A stretch of 64,000 bases of DNA, from assembly GCA_001179505.1 (NCBI GenBank), contig CDMY01000279.1, positions 3,445-67,444 on the forward strand, written 5' to 3'. The notes below the pieces were generated by a model, which was not told the DNA's origin, searched no databases, and was given only the letters and a program-made list of their open reading frames with translations. A program made the position numbers and the translations under genes. The stretch comes from Vitrella brassicaformis. Lineage: Eukaryota; Sar; Vitrellaceae. This document shows positions 42,869-54,644 of the stretch, piece after piece (positions within the stretch are counted from its first letter, which is position 1; each line of letters begins with the position of its first letter).

Positions 42869-44995
42869 ATGGCCTTCGACATCAGTCACACACGGGTGAG
42901 AGGAGAGGAGGCTGCAGGCCAAGCAACGCATGAGCAAAGCATGAAGCGACGCACGTGAATTGGCATGTGCTGTGTGTCTGCGCTGTCTGTGTTGTCCTGC
43001 GGTCGGTGTGGTGCAGATGGTTGCGATGCGTGTGCGTGAGCAGCTCTTGCCGCAGCCTGAGTTCACGCCTTTGATCATCGCATGCTTTCAGATGAACCAG
43101 ACTCAGGTACTCAGCCATCGCTGCAGCGCATTGACTCGCTCATCGGCCGCTTGGTTGCCCTCTTTGTTGGTTGTGTGTGTGGCGTGTGTCAGGTCAACGC
43201 TGCCATCGCACGACTCTCACAGACGGACGCCAGCGCGATGCCAACACAGGTATGCTATGCGCACGCTGCAAAGCACTACGACCTGCCTCTGAGTCTTGTG
43301 CCTTCGTTGGTGTTGCTGTTGTCCTGTTTGTTCATTCGTCAGAAGGTGGCCACGGTGAACCGGAAGCTCGCTGCTGTGTCCGACCTGCTGGCCGACCTGG
43401 CAGAGACCATAGACTCGACCATCGCACAGACAACACACGAGGGTGAGCCCACTTATGCCTTAGGGAAAATGGCACACAAACACACAAACACGGCCTTGTG
43501 TGTGTCCGTGCCGTTGTCAGGTGGTGGCTCTGGCGATTCTGCCGCACATAGCGACGATTGCCACGTGCAGGTGTGTGACTGACCACAGGCAGGCACAAGC
43601 AAGACACGCACCGAGCCGCCACATGCATTGCGTGTGCATGGCATTGCTGTGTGGCATCAGGCCACACCGAAGGACCTGTCGGACCTTCCCGCTGAGCCCA
43701 TCATCGCTCTGTCTGACGTCAGCACCATCGGCCGATTCAAATCGACAGCCCGCCACTTCACCAACGCCGTGCGGCCGCTCGTCCGCCGCATTCGGCTGCC
43801 GAAAGCCATCGAGCGGGCGGGGGTTAGTGGTGTGGTGCAGTTCGACGATCAGCTGAGCGACGGCGATGTGATGAAGGCCATGTGGGTGGTGGAGGAGGGG
43901 GGCGAGGGCGGCTGGGGGGAGGTGGCTGACACACTCAGATTCACTGAACCTTTCGGCTATTGCCAGCTGCCGGTCACTGTGGGTGCTGGAGAACTGTAGA
44001 CACACGCCACCAAGACGACAAGCACGACACACAGAAGAGGCAATGGGCGAGCTGCTGGATGTGTGTGTGTGTGTGTGTGTGTATTTGGATGCAGGATTTC
44101 TTGGCGCTGCCCCGTTTCTGTGCGCAGTGGATGCTCGTCGGTCGCTATGTCGCCCTCCGTCGCCCCACTGGCCAGCAAGACGGTACTCTCCAGCTGTTCC
44201 GCAACAACAACGAAATCCGCGCCATCCGCAACGAGCCCGGCTTCACCATCACACCCAACCCGCCCCTCCCCCAGCCCAGCCGCCCCGTCCATCCCCTCTC
44301 GCAGCACCCCTTCACCCACCACGCCAAGCCACACGACCCGCCAGTCCGCAGCCGCATTGTGTGGCAGCATGGTGTGGGATGGGCGACAGCTGGTGTCAAC
44401 GACAGGGAAGTCTACGCATCGGCGAGCTCCCTGTTGAAGGAGCTGCTCCTGTGTCATCGGGAGTTTGCTGTGGGCGGCTTCACCTACTCGCCAACGGTGG
44501 TGGTGGACCGGTGAGTGGATGGAAGACACGCAATGAGAGGGCGAATGGCTATGTGGTGCGTTAATAATGTTGTGTGTCAGGAGTGTGCGAGGTGGCCACC
44601 TCGAGCGCATCATGACCCGATCGCGACATACGGCCCTCGACGGATGCTCAGACGTGTTGACAAGCGAGGGGGCCAATGGGGCCTGTGGGCAGTCGCATGT
44701 GCTGACGACGTCGGCCGACCCGTTCATCACATTGATGTACTTCGTCATCCCCCCAGTCAACTACCAGGACGGTACGCCTACACATTGACAACACATTCAT
44801 GCTGTCGTGTCGTGTGATCATCCGCTCCTCTCTTGTCTGCATGCAGTGCACGTCACCACCACTACCAGCGAGGCGCCAGCAGCAGGTGTCCCCCAGGATG
44901 CCCCCTTCGCCCATCGGTTCCCCCGAACGGCCGCCAAGGTGCGTCCCGTGCTCGGGCCGATCGCATCCATCGTGCTCGATGGCCAGCCGCGTTAG
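42869..44995 (+). CDS. Unknown conserved-looking protein, multi-exon
   Basis: First exon MAFDISHTR (donor GTGAGA), then exons giving MVAMRVREQLLPQPEFTP; VNAAIARLSQTDASAMPTQ; KVATVNRKLAAVSDLLADLA (helical, coiled-coil-like); VVALAILPHIATIATC; a large exon from about 43660 (DLSDLPAEPIIALSDVS, AIERAGVSGVVQFDDQLSDG); one from about 44095 (LALPRFCAQWMLVGRYVALR, NNNEIRAIRNEPGF); SVRGGHLERIMTRSRHTALD; and VHVTTTTSEAPAAG ending at a TAG near 44993. No domain recognised. A donor-like GTGCGT at 44939 and an open frame at 45289-45546 after a CAG acceptor leave room for a longer C-terminus. It shares a promoter region with RNR. Confidence 0.6.
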
Positions 44996-45991
44996 ATCAC
45001 GAAGGTGAGAGCCACACGATGGCATGATGATGCGCGTGTGTGTTTATGTTTGTCTGTGTTGATGGATTTGGCGCAGGCACATCGGCAGACTGCATGTGTG
45101 AAGAGGGGGCCTTCCTTGTATGTGGCGTGCTGGCAGTGTCGTGTGCGTATTTTGCTGACTGGAGGACATGCGGATTCAGCTGTGAATGGTTCGTGCTGCC
45201 TGTGCCTTCCATCTCTGTCACGGATGGGTTTCACTCGATCGCATGCACCTGTCTGTCTGTCTGTCTGTACACACAGCCGACAGGCCGCACGGATGAGTCC
45301 ATCCCATTCGGCCGGCCGCACCACGTGCAGCCAACTTACACACAGCACCCCACTAAGAGCCCGCCAGCCAGTCAGCCGCCCAGTCCAGCGACTCATCCTT
45401 CGAGCCACACGACCATCCTGCATGACAGAGAGGTCATCCAGGGAGCGACATTTACTCACGGCTTACACACGAGTATCCCTCTCCCCCTTCCTCGCCCATT
45501 AATCGATCTACCGCCGGCCGTCAGTACAGCCATCCATGCACCACACTGAAGACACAAATTACTATCGACGCAAATTACTATCGACGCTGCCCACGACGAG
45601 ATCAACAGAATGGGCAGCTTCAAGGACTCGAGGCCTTACATACCACGCACACGTACAAACAAGGACATATCTAGCCGCGAACACGTGCAGACATAGGGAC
45701 TCTGCTCGTAGAGCTCCACCAATCGGTCCAGGAAGATACGCAGTCGATTTCTCGAGCAGATGCGGCCGCGATGGGCTGGATAAGCAGCGAGTCAGGACGG
45801 TTCGAAGGCCAGCTGTCCCTGTCCACATGTCAGAGCACAGGCGGGCTCCCGCGACTCACTGACACAACTGCTGGGCTGAGATGGCGGTGGCTGAGAGGGC
45901 GGCGTGCTGCGGTGGTCGTGCTGGAATGCTCGCTCGTGGTCTTTCGAACGATGGCAGTCAGATCGACATCAGCTAGAATGTCGTCTGCCCG
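44996..45991. other. Poorly resolved region, possible terminal exons
   Basis: Two stretches could be coding: plus strand 45289-45546 (PTGRTDESIPFGRPHHV to the stop, possible last exon of the preceding gene) and minus strand 45562-45828. Neither has a recognisable motif or a splice connection I can confirm. Contains (TGTC)n near 45250-45270 and a tandem CGACGCAAATTACTAT at 45557-45590. Confidence 0.4.
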
Positions 45992-47224
45992 TCATGAGTA
46001 GAGTAGGGGTTGTCTTAAGTCTTGCTCAGTTGTTACACCACCGCCACCGATAGCACGCCCCGAGGTACCACCACAGGCACTCCCACCAGGAGATGCCGAT
46101 GGAGCTTGGCAAAATTCGCTTGCCGCGTCCCGCTCACAGCCACTGCCACCAGCCCTCCGTCGGCGGCTGGCTGCTGTGGTCCAGGCAGACGCCCACGATC
46201 GCGCACGGCGCACCAGCGAGGAATTTGACAGTGCCCTGACACCCCATACAAACACAACACAGAGCGAGAGAGGGGTGTGGTGGTGTGTCATATTAGTGTG
46301 TGTGACACGTCCACCCACGCTTACTGTACTGACCTGTTTGCTCGCTTCTTCTTATTGTATTCGTCGACCGCTGTCTTGACGATGTCGTCGTACTCTTCCC
46401 TGAACGCTTTGATGATCTTGTCAGCGAGGTCCTCTGTGAGTACAAGGCGACCTACACCCATTGATTCACTCGAGTAATCACCAACCCATGCACCCCCCGA
46501 CTCTCTGGCTGTCTGCCGGTCTCTCTCTGGTCTCACCGCGTGAGTCGTCGTCGAGGATGCAACGAGTGACTTTGATCGGGTCAAGAAGCGACTCGCCCTG
46601 GGTCGGGAATCCGTCGAGGAAGGGGTCGTCTTGGGAGAGGTCTTCCGGCCAGTCAGGCATGGCGATGACCATGTAGCTGACGCCCAGCAGAGCCGCCAGC
46701 TTTTTGATGACGTCGAAGTAGGACGCTTCTTCGTCGAAGCGCAAAAGGATCACTCCCTTATGGCCAAACTTGTCCAGCTCCTCTTGGTCTCCGGGAGAGG
46801 CCTTCCGGTAGATGATGAAGTGCCTCGCCACAAGCATGGGCGATGGAGCGACGAAGAGGGTAGGTTTGCTGATAGCCTGCTGCTCGGGAGAGGGCTGATG
46901 AGAGATCTCAGCGGGAGGGATCTCCCGATTGCGATAGGGGCGGGCGATAGTGAATTTGATCGGGTCCTTGTCCGACTGGCCCTTGGTCGGGAATCCGCCG
47001 AGGAAGGGATCCTCGAGCGGGAGGTCCGCCGGCCAGTCAGGCATGTCGAGGAGCGCGTAGCTGACGCCCAGCAGATCCGCCAGCTGTCTGATGACGTCGA
47101 TGTAGGACGCTTCGTCGTCGAACTCCAGAAAGATCACTCCCTTTTCGCCATGCTTGTCCAGGAGCCTCTCCTCGTGCCTGGACGAGGCCCTCCGGTAGAT
47201 GATGAAGTATCTTGTCACAAGCAT
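45992..47224 (-). CDS. Unknown protein with two internal repeats of about 90 residues
   Basis: From ATG 47224 (MLVTRYFIIYRRASSRH) the frame runs to about 46545, is spliced at a GTGAGA donor to an exon starting EDLADKIIKAFREEYDD, and continues to a donor near 46334. A last exon down to 45992 is uncertain. The two repeats align: RYFIIYRRAS / RHFIIYRKAS; HGEKGVIFLEFDDEASYIDV / FGHKGVILLRFDEEASYFDV; LLGVSYALLDMPDWPADL / LLGVSYMVIAMPDWPEDL; DPFLGGFPTKG / DPFLDGFPTQG; DPIKFTIAR / DPIKVTRCI. Upstream of the chosen ATG the sequence matching the repeat leader (QPSPQQQAI) is in another frame by two bases, so the N-terminus is either trimmed or frameshifted. Repeat family not recognised. Confidence 0.6.
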
Positions 47225-47687
47225 GAGCGATGGAGCGAGGAAAAGGGCAAGGTGAAGGTGATAGCCTGCTGCTGAGGAGAGGGTTGAGGGAGAGAGGGAG
47301 CTTTCTGGAGCTCGCACATTAGGCTCCGTGAAACCGTCCCGCCGATCGCTGTGCGCTCCCCCCGCTTTTTCCCATTACAGATGAGTGTGCAGGCGGCTGG
47401 CGTCGTCATTTTAGCCACAATGATTCGAAGGGTGTGCGAGTTTCGTCCATGCCCGCATTTGCCACCGCATTGCCTGGCGAACCCTGCGGGAGAAGACCAT
47501 TGAGAAAATATCCAGGTTTGTTTGTCCAGCCGGCCACGCAGACAGCCGTAGGGTACATCTTTTACACACATCCACTCGCTGCACACATCAGCCCTCCCCC
47601 CCCCTCTCTCTCTCACAACATGCATAGCATGAACCTATCGCACCGCCCCCCTCCTAGCTGCCCCCATATTAGTGTCAGTCAATCCGG
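47225..47687. other. Intergenic region with frameshifted repeat leader
   Basis: 47225-47319 (minus) encodes MCELQKAPSLPQPSPQQQ, similar to the leader of the second internal repeat of the neighbouring gene but out of frame with its coding sequence. The remainder shows no gene. C-rich near 47593-47612. Confidence 0.5.
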
Positions 47688-50035
47688 CTAGAAGTCGAAT
47701 CTGCTACCGTCCTCCTTTTGCCAGTGCTGCCCGCCCGGCGTGGCCTGCAGGAAGTCACTCGAGGCCTGCAGCTCGCTGGTCGGGCCAGGAGAGATGCCCA
47801 CAGACGGCGCCACAGACGGACAGCCCACACTCAAAGCTATGCCATCCCCACCCCGGCTCCCTCCCTCTACCCCTGCTCTCTCTCCCTCTCCCTCCTGACC
47901 ACCGCCGGCTACGTCTCGCTGATTGCCTCCCTGCTGACCTCCACCGCCGAACTCTGGCGTGAATTCGTGGTGCGCCACCGCCTTGCCGGTGCTGGGCTCG
48001 GTGTGTCTGGGGGTGTGTGGGGCGCTGGCCTCGTCGTTGTGCTGTGTGGGGGTGATGGAATGCGGATGGGCCTCGGTGCTGCCCGAGAGGGAGGGGGTGA
48101 GGGTCGCCTGTGGCTGGGCCTCCTGCTGCTGCTCCTGCTGCTGTGGCTGTGGTTGGGTGCTGGTGGTCTCTGTGTCGGTGTGTGTGTGGTGGGTGAGGGT
48201 GGTGAGGGTGCTGCTGAGGGCGGACAGCAGGGGCATCAGAGTGCTGGTGTGGGTGCGATGCACTATGGCGCTCGTCAGGCTACTGTGGGCCGCCAGAAAC
48301 TCACTGGACCATCCACCAACAGCACAACACGGACAGACAAGTGTGTAGATCTCCCTCTCCCCGCTCCCCCCTCTCCCCCCGCCCATCCACACGCGCACCG
48401 ACCTTTCCTTGGACAGTATGTCTTCCTTCTCCTGCTTGATCTGCTCCTGCAGCATCTCCAGCTCAGTCCGCCCTGCCTTAGTCTTCAATGCCGTCGTCTC
48501 CACCATCCCCCTCTTCCGGCCAGCCACCTCCATGGCCCTCTCCAGCCGCTCAGTGGCGTCGGCCACCCGCCCCACGTGCGCCTCCTTCTCGTGGGCGATG
48601 TTGCCGGCGGCCTCGTCGCACTTGAGCGACCAGGAGGCCTGCTCCTGCTCCTCTTGCTCGCGCTGGGCCGTCAGCTCGTCCAGCCGGGTGCGGAGGGCAG
48701 ACAGCTGGGCGGAGAGGGCCGATGTGGCTGAGAGGTTCTCCTGACACACACACAGCACAGAGGGAGAGAGGGAGAGAGGGATGGTGTGTAGGAGGGAGGG
48801 GGGAGGAGGGTTTGTGTGTGAGTGTGTGTGTGGATTACCTGGTATTTCTTGAGTAGTTGGATGTGTTTGTTCTGCTGCTGTTCGGCGCGCTGGAGGTGCG
48901 TGTCCTTGCGCCGCTGGTGCTGCTCGTGGCGGTGCTGCTCGTTGAGCTGCCGCTCCATCTCCTCACACTGAACGCGGGACTCCTCTACAGACTGACAGAC
49001 AGACAGGCACAGACACAACCATCAACACACACATGCAACACACACAGGAATCGATGGATGCCTTCAGTGGTAGTGCTGTCTGTCATGGGTAGGTACCTCT
49101 TTGAGCCGCTCAGGTGACTGCACTATCTGCTGCTTGAGGTGCTGCACGTTCTTGTCGGTCATCCGACGCGTGAAATCCAAATTGGTCTTCTCATCCTACA
49201 TGGCACACACAACAACAACACACACATATCATCATATACACACGCAGCCATCAAATTTGATGGGCGCACGCCCTCACCGACCGTGAGTTTCTCGGCCTTG
49301 GTCCTCATATCCTTCCACTCCATCTGCAGCTCGTGTGCCTGGTGGCGTAGGGGCGACAGGGTGCCCTCTATGTCGGCCTCCCGCTGCTCGAGGAGCCGCA
49401 CCGCCATCTCCTTGGCGGACACCTGGCCCTTGAGCCGCTCCAGTTCCCCCGCCTGCTGCCGGTTCGCCGCCTCCTGCGAGTCCATCTCCGCCTGCAGGCC
49501 GTCAATGCGCTGCTGGATGGGGTCGAAGAAGTCGTCGCGGAAGGCGCGGAAACGCAGGAAGTTGCCGATACCGCTCAACAGGTAACAAAGCCTGCCATAG
49601 AGATGCAAAGAATCCGTGTGCGTTGGTGGATGGATGGACGGATGGATCCATCCTTGCTCCTCACCGCTGGCTATCGCATTTGTAGAGGTCTACGAGAGAG
49701 AAGTCGTTGACGAGCACGACGGCCATGAGTTTGCGCAGGCTGACGAACAGGTTGGTGACCACGACGCTCTCGTCGTGGAGGGGCGGCCACTTGAAGGCGT
49801 CAGACCCGCACACCGCCGGGATGGCCAAGATCTCCTCGCTCGTGTCGGTCGCCGCGCACAGGAGGGCCGCCAGGGCACGCACGATGAACTTCTCGTCCGG
49901 CTTGTGCAGCTTGTCCATGTCGGCGTCGTCCACCCCGTTCTCATGCAGCAGCGCCAGCAGCGCATCGTTCGAGAAGTCCGCGAACGTGTTGAAGGTGCTC
50001 GCCGGACGGAGCGAGAGGCTCGCCGAGGACCTCAT
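47688..50035 (-). CDS. NUF2: NUF2-like kinetochore protein (Ndc80 complex subunit)
   Basis: Start ATG 50035 (MRSSASLSLRP), stop TAG at 47688-47690. Residues about 15-125 form an alpha-helical N-terminal domain like the NUF2 calponin-homology fold (FSNDALLALLHENGVDDADM). The next exon has LCYLLSGIGNFLRFRAFRDD, matching the conserved NUF2 block FLSGIINFIHFRE. Long coiled coils follow (LERLKGQVSAKEMAVRLLEQ), with HLKQQIVQSPERLKE equivalent to KTKIVDSPEKLK, and GRKRGMVETTALKTKAG equivalent to EKRGAVYERV. The C-terminus is an unusual Thr/Gln/Gly-rich tail absent from typical NUF2. NUF2 pairs with NDC80 to attach spindle microtubules to kinetochores. Assignment rests on these short blocks plus architecture. 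Confidence 0.8.
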
Positions 50036-50137
50036 CGCTGAAACAACAACTTACGCCGCCATCCCCCCACTCGTCTCGACTTGTAAATACGGCGCATCGG
50101 AGACTCTTTTCCTCATTTTCTCTCTTCACTCATTCAG
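50036..50137. promoter_or_regulatory. 102-bp divergent promoter region (NUF2 / secreted protein)
   Basis: The opposite start codons are 102 bases apart. Pyrimidine-rich (TCTTTTCCTCATTTTCTC) just upstream of the plus-strand gene. Confidence 0.55.
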
Positions 50138-51140
50138 AATGCACCACATCGCCTTCATCGTAGCATGCTCTTCCCTCCTCCAAGTTTTCCTTCTGGGGGC
50201 CGCATCTGTGGTGCCGTCCGCCCTGGACACGAGGTCGGCCCTCGGTGAGACCTGCACCGACACATCCGACTGCCCCGGCAATCTCAGGACCGCCCCGGCA
50301 ATCTCAGGACCGCTGCTGCTGCAAGGACCCCCTCACGGCCGAGGCTACCTGCCAGACCAAGTACGCGAGGGGAAATTGGGCATTCCGCAGCACTCGTGTA
50401 TTGGCTGCATCCAGATCTCATTGGATCAGGGCCGGCGGAGCGCGGGCATGTGGCGATGGCGGGACCTGCCTGCCCTTCAAGATGCCCAAACTCTCGCCCA
50501 TTTACGCCGGCGGTAAGACGCCCGACTCGCCCTTGTGCCCGGTCTCATATTGTGGTTGTTTCTGTGGGCATTTGGCTGCGTGTGCATTGCAGGTCTGCAG
50601 GCTGGCAAGGTGAAGACGCTGCAGGGGCTTGTAAGTGCCGGTGTGTGCTACCTCAACCATGTCCCGGGCCACATCAACATGGACAACTGCCAGATCAACC
50701 TGGTGGTCACATATGACCGCTTCTCAAAGGTCAGCTGGGGGGACTCCGGCGGGGACGCGGCAGGAATCTCTAAAGACCCCTTTGCCGCGTTTGCTCTTGC
50801 TGCTCTTCTGCTCTTGCAGATGTGTTTGATGCCCATCAATATCGGCGATTTCCACTACAACGGCGCTTCCGTCGACCCCGCCTTTTGCTTCGCCGACAGC
50901 CAAATCGCCTTGTAAGCGAAACAGCACACGCACGGAAAACTGCTGGGACCGTTCCTTCCTCTTTTTTGCAGCGACTTCGCTGGCCGCCGCAAGACCGTCT
51001 ACGCCAAGGACGAGTGCAGGACCCGCTACACGGTGCAGGAGTGCGCCAAGCTCCACAGCGACGAAGCATTCATGCGGCCCAGCCACTTCAACGAGCGGAA
51101 GGCCGCCACCTCATTCCCCATCTACGTCAAGCCTTACTGA
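50138..51140 (+). CDS. Small secreted cysteine-rich protein
   Basis: The N-terminus MHHIAFIVACSSLLQVFLLG is a clear signal peptide, so the product is secreted or enters the endomembrane system. The following part contains ETCTDTSDCPGN, then a 20-bp tandem duplication that shifts the frame. A second frame gives QDRCCCKDPLTAEATCQTKY, ending AYAGG-like. Later exons give GVCYLNHVPGHINMDNCQIN, MCLMPINIGDFHYNGASVDP, FADSQIA, DECRTRYTVQECAKLH and the end FPIYVKPY. The two parts can be joined by splicing a 43-base intron (donor GTGAGA at about 50246) or if the repeat had three copies. Exact structure uncertain. No family recognised. Confidence 0.62.
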
Positions 51141-51518
51141 GCAGCACCGGCCGGCGATCCGTTGTGGCGCGGTTGGTCAAACAAAGCGTGACACGACGTG
51201 ATGGATAGCAGACAGGGGAGAAGGGGAGAGAGAAGTGCCAGAGACAACACCGCTTTGTTTTCTTTTCCTTTTGCACATCGTTGGCCGACGGTTTGCTTTT
51301 TTGTGGAGGCTTTGACGGCGCGTGGTGATTTTCTTTTGACCGTGTGGTCTCGGGCTGGGCCCCGCTGGACAGAAATTCTTTCCATCGAGCAAAGTGTATC
51401 TGAAGCGATTCTTGCAGTCAGTCACATGACGACACAGTACATGTCTCCGCACCCCCACACAGCGTATCTGCGATGAAATCCCCTCACCGGCCCCTCCCAC
51501 ACACCCCTACACAGGCGT
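51141..51518. other. Convergent intergenic region
   Basis: No gene supported. T-rich around 51250-51310, consistent with 3' UTRs. Confidence 0.6.
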
Positions 51519-54492
51519 CTATCTGTCAGTGCTCGTGAAGTCCTCATTCACGAGCAGCGACGGAGGTGCCTTGGTGTCTCCTTTGTCTCTCTGCTGGCCA
51601 CTCGTCGCCTCAGCCAGCCGCCGCACCGCGCGCACCGAGGCCTCCCTGAACAGACAGACCAAGGAAGGAAGGCACACACGCATACAATACACACGCGCCT
51701 CTGGGTGTCTGTCTATGTGTGTGTGAGGCGCGTTGCCGCTAGTCAGCTCAGCTGACTGACCTGCAGGCTGTAGCGATGAGGGATGGCGAGAAGCAAGCTG
51801 AGGGCCCGATTGCAGCCAGCACCGACGTCAGCACAGCGGGAGAGCACACCTGCGATGAGTCGAGGAGACACTGACCTGCAAGGCGGCTTGTGGTGTCCGC
51901 GGTGTGGTGACCTCCATTCTGTGTTGCAGGTAGAGAGAGAGCAGCGCCTTCTGGTCGTCGGCCGTCCATTCCCACGGCGCCTTGGTGCTGTAGGCGCAGC
52001 CGAGCCGCCACGGCTGCAGGCACCAAACCAGACAGATACCAACACAGAAAGAGGTATCTGTGGGATGTGTTGGTGGGAGGTGGCCGGTCACCCTCATGAG
52101 CCTCTGGTCGGTCTCTGACGCGCATCGCACGATAGCCACCACCATGACGGCGCCCTCAGTGCGTCGCAACGGCGGACCGCCAAACCGCCGGATCCTGCAC
52201 ACACGCACATTCCCGCGCATTCACACATGTGTATCTCACTACTCAAACCGGTCGATTTCGTCCAGTTGGTCGATGAGCACGGCCTTCATCCTGCCCATGG
52301 TGTCCTGGCTGGACGTGCCGTCGACATGGCCGTCACAGGCGTCGGCAGCTGGAGGTTGCGCGGCCCATGAGTCCAGCCCCTCGAGCAGCAGGATGCAGGG
52401 GGCCGACTGGCGCAGCGAGCGGAACACACTGGTGAGGACCTTCTCGGAGTGGCCGACGGTGGGGCGGATGAGGTCGGCACACACCGTCACGATGACAGAC
52501 GCCCGGCACTCGTGCGCCAGACACTCGGCGAGGTAGCTCTTCCCTTACACACACAGACACAGATACAGATGACGGCGGCCGCATGAATGACGAGCGCCCT
52601 CACTCACTCAGCACCTGATCCAGCGGTGCCCTCGAGGATGATGCCCACCGGCGGACAGTCCCCCTCTCCGCCATCGCCCTCCCCCGATGTCAAGCGACAG
52701 AATGGACCCACTACATTCTCACGCAGCCGAGCGATGAGCTCATCCTCCCCGCCCACGGCAGGAAAGCCCCGCAGCGGCAGGCCCGTAGCTGTCCACAGAC
52801 ACACACAGACACACAGACATAGAGGGAGAGAGCAGAGGCCGGCGTGTGTGTTTGTGTGGGGGTGGGTGAATGGCTGCCTGCCTGCCTGGGTCAAGTGGGT
52901 AGATGCGTGAAGGTGACACAGAGGGCATCGAGGGGCGGAAGGGCAGGTAGGTGAACAGAGAGCCTCTGACCCGACAGACAGAAACGGCAATGAACGCCCA
53001 CACAGTTCCGGCCGGGCATGTGCCCATTTACACGACAAACATCCCTACTTCATCGCTGCCGGCGTGACGTGCTCCAGCGCCTTTTCGAAATCCGGCCGCT
53101 GCACGTCCATGGGACTCTTGTCGGACTGGTTTCGGTGGATGGCCCCTAACGCCGCCTGGCCGACCAGACCACATCACACACAGACACATCACATGCATGG
53201 CATGATGGCTGCCCTGCTGGGCACATGGTCTACCTGTCTAGTGAGCGTGGCGATGTCAGATGGGAGCAGGCCTGCCGTCCAGCTGGCGACTTCGCTGCAC
53301 AAAAAGGGAGATCTACCTCTCTCTCTCTCCCTCTGTGTGTGTGTGTGTGTGTTTGGGGCTGACGACTGACTTGAGCACCGCCGACTTGTCATCGACAGGG
53401 AGAGCCCGGCAGCACACTTCAAGCACCTGCAGACAAAGAAGCATGGCATGGTAGGTACACCTCTTTCTTGTCTCTATCCATCCCCCCTCCCTCCCTGTGC
53501 GTATCTGACCGACCTCCCGTCTGGCCTGCTGGTCCATCGGCACACGCAGCCGCACACAGCGGTCCACCATCCCAACGCCCATGAGCTCACGAACCAGCGG
53601 CCCTTCACTCTCCTCTCCCACCACCCACTCGCCAGTCTCATCCCTCGACGTCGGCACAGCGGAGCAGACGGGCACCAATGCCACCACAGACAGACGCTCG
53701 AGTGACCATGTGCGCATGAAGTGGCACAGCAGCTCGATCAGGCACTTCCTCCTCCTCTCTGTGGCCAGCTGCTGCCGCCGTCTGAGTGTGTGTGTTGGGG
53801 GCCTGAGGACGTCCGCCGACTCTATGAGCAGGAAAATTGGCTGCTGCTGGTGCTGCTGCTGCTGCTGCTGCTGCCGAGCCAGAGAGGTGACCGCCATCAG
53901 AGTGCCTTCGAGAGAGAGCTGGGGCAGCCTCGGCCCTTCCAACACCAACACGCCCGCCCTATCAACACACACACACCCTATCACTGCGCCGCATTCACGG
54001 ACCCTTTCTACCAGCCAACCTGTTCGCTCCCTTGCTTTCGACAGGCGTGTTCTCGGCGATGAGCCGCTCAATTGTGAGTGAGAGGTCTGCCTTCTCGTCA
54101 GCCGCCGCCCACGGGTGGGCGGCCGTCATGTAGTCGACCATGTTGACGGTGACGAGAGGTGGCCGGCCGGCCGGGTGAGAGGGGAATGACAGGGCAAGAC
54201 GCTCGCAGAAGAAGGACTTGCCCGAGCCTGCACACACACACACGGGCGCAACCACCACAGCACGCGAGAGGGATTCCTCACTGAGGGAATGATGAATGAA
54301 TGAATGAAACGCGCGGATGCTCACCTCACCTGATGGGCCGACTACGGCAATGCCGACGCTGTGAGGCGTCAAGGGCAGCCCTTCCTGTGCGGCTGGTGCT
54401 GATCTCTCCAGCACCCACTGCATGACCTCCTCTGCCAGATCTCTGCACCCGCCAACCACACTCGTGAAGCGCTCCAGCCACGTACCCTCCAT
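51519..54492 (-). CDS. Tandem AAA+ ATPase (two ATPase modules), divergent
   Basis: Start ATG 54492 (MEGTWLERFTSVVGGCRD), stop at 51519-51521. Module 1 has a Walker A split by an intron (VVGPSG / AGSGKSFF) and a downstream segment IFLLIESADVLRPP as a likely Walker B. A CAG-repeat run codes QQQQQQQHQQQ just before it. Module 2 has GIILEGTAGSGKSYLAECLA (Walker A), CILLLEGLDSWA (Walker B, with Glu-Gly in place of the usual Asp-Glu) and MVVAIVRCASETDQRLMR near the sensor region. The end is PPSLLVNEDFTSTDR. The layout of two AAA modules recalls the PEX1/PEX6, CDC48 and SPATA5 families, but the divergence prevents naming. Replacement of Walker B acidic residues suggests altered ATPase activity in module 2. 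Confidence 0.75.
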
Positions 54493-54644
54493 TCCTTAGG
54501 CTCTGCGCCTTTTTTATCAAAGGAGGCGTTTGCGAGCTTGGCTTGCAGATCTCCCTCCGGGCAGGAACACGACAGAGGGCGGCGCGGATGTGACGGAGCT
54601 GCCGCCGCAATTTTCCCCCTCTCTGTCTGTCACTCCACTTTGCT
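54493..54644. promoter_or_regulatory. 152-bp divergent promoter region (AAA ATPase / secreted protein)
   Basis: Opposite start codons are 152 bases apart. TTTTTTATCAAAGGAGGCG lies close to the AAA start; GC-rich toward the plus gene. Confidence 0.5.

Noticed and set aside
45780-45830. Possible tRNA T-arm (GGTTCGAAGG)
   Set aside because: No matching acceptor, D and anticodon stems could be found around it.
47718-48731. Plus-strand ORF of 337 codons
   Set aside because: Antisense to the coiled-coil exons of NUF2; Leu-rich composition reflects the antisense of Gln/Glu codons.
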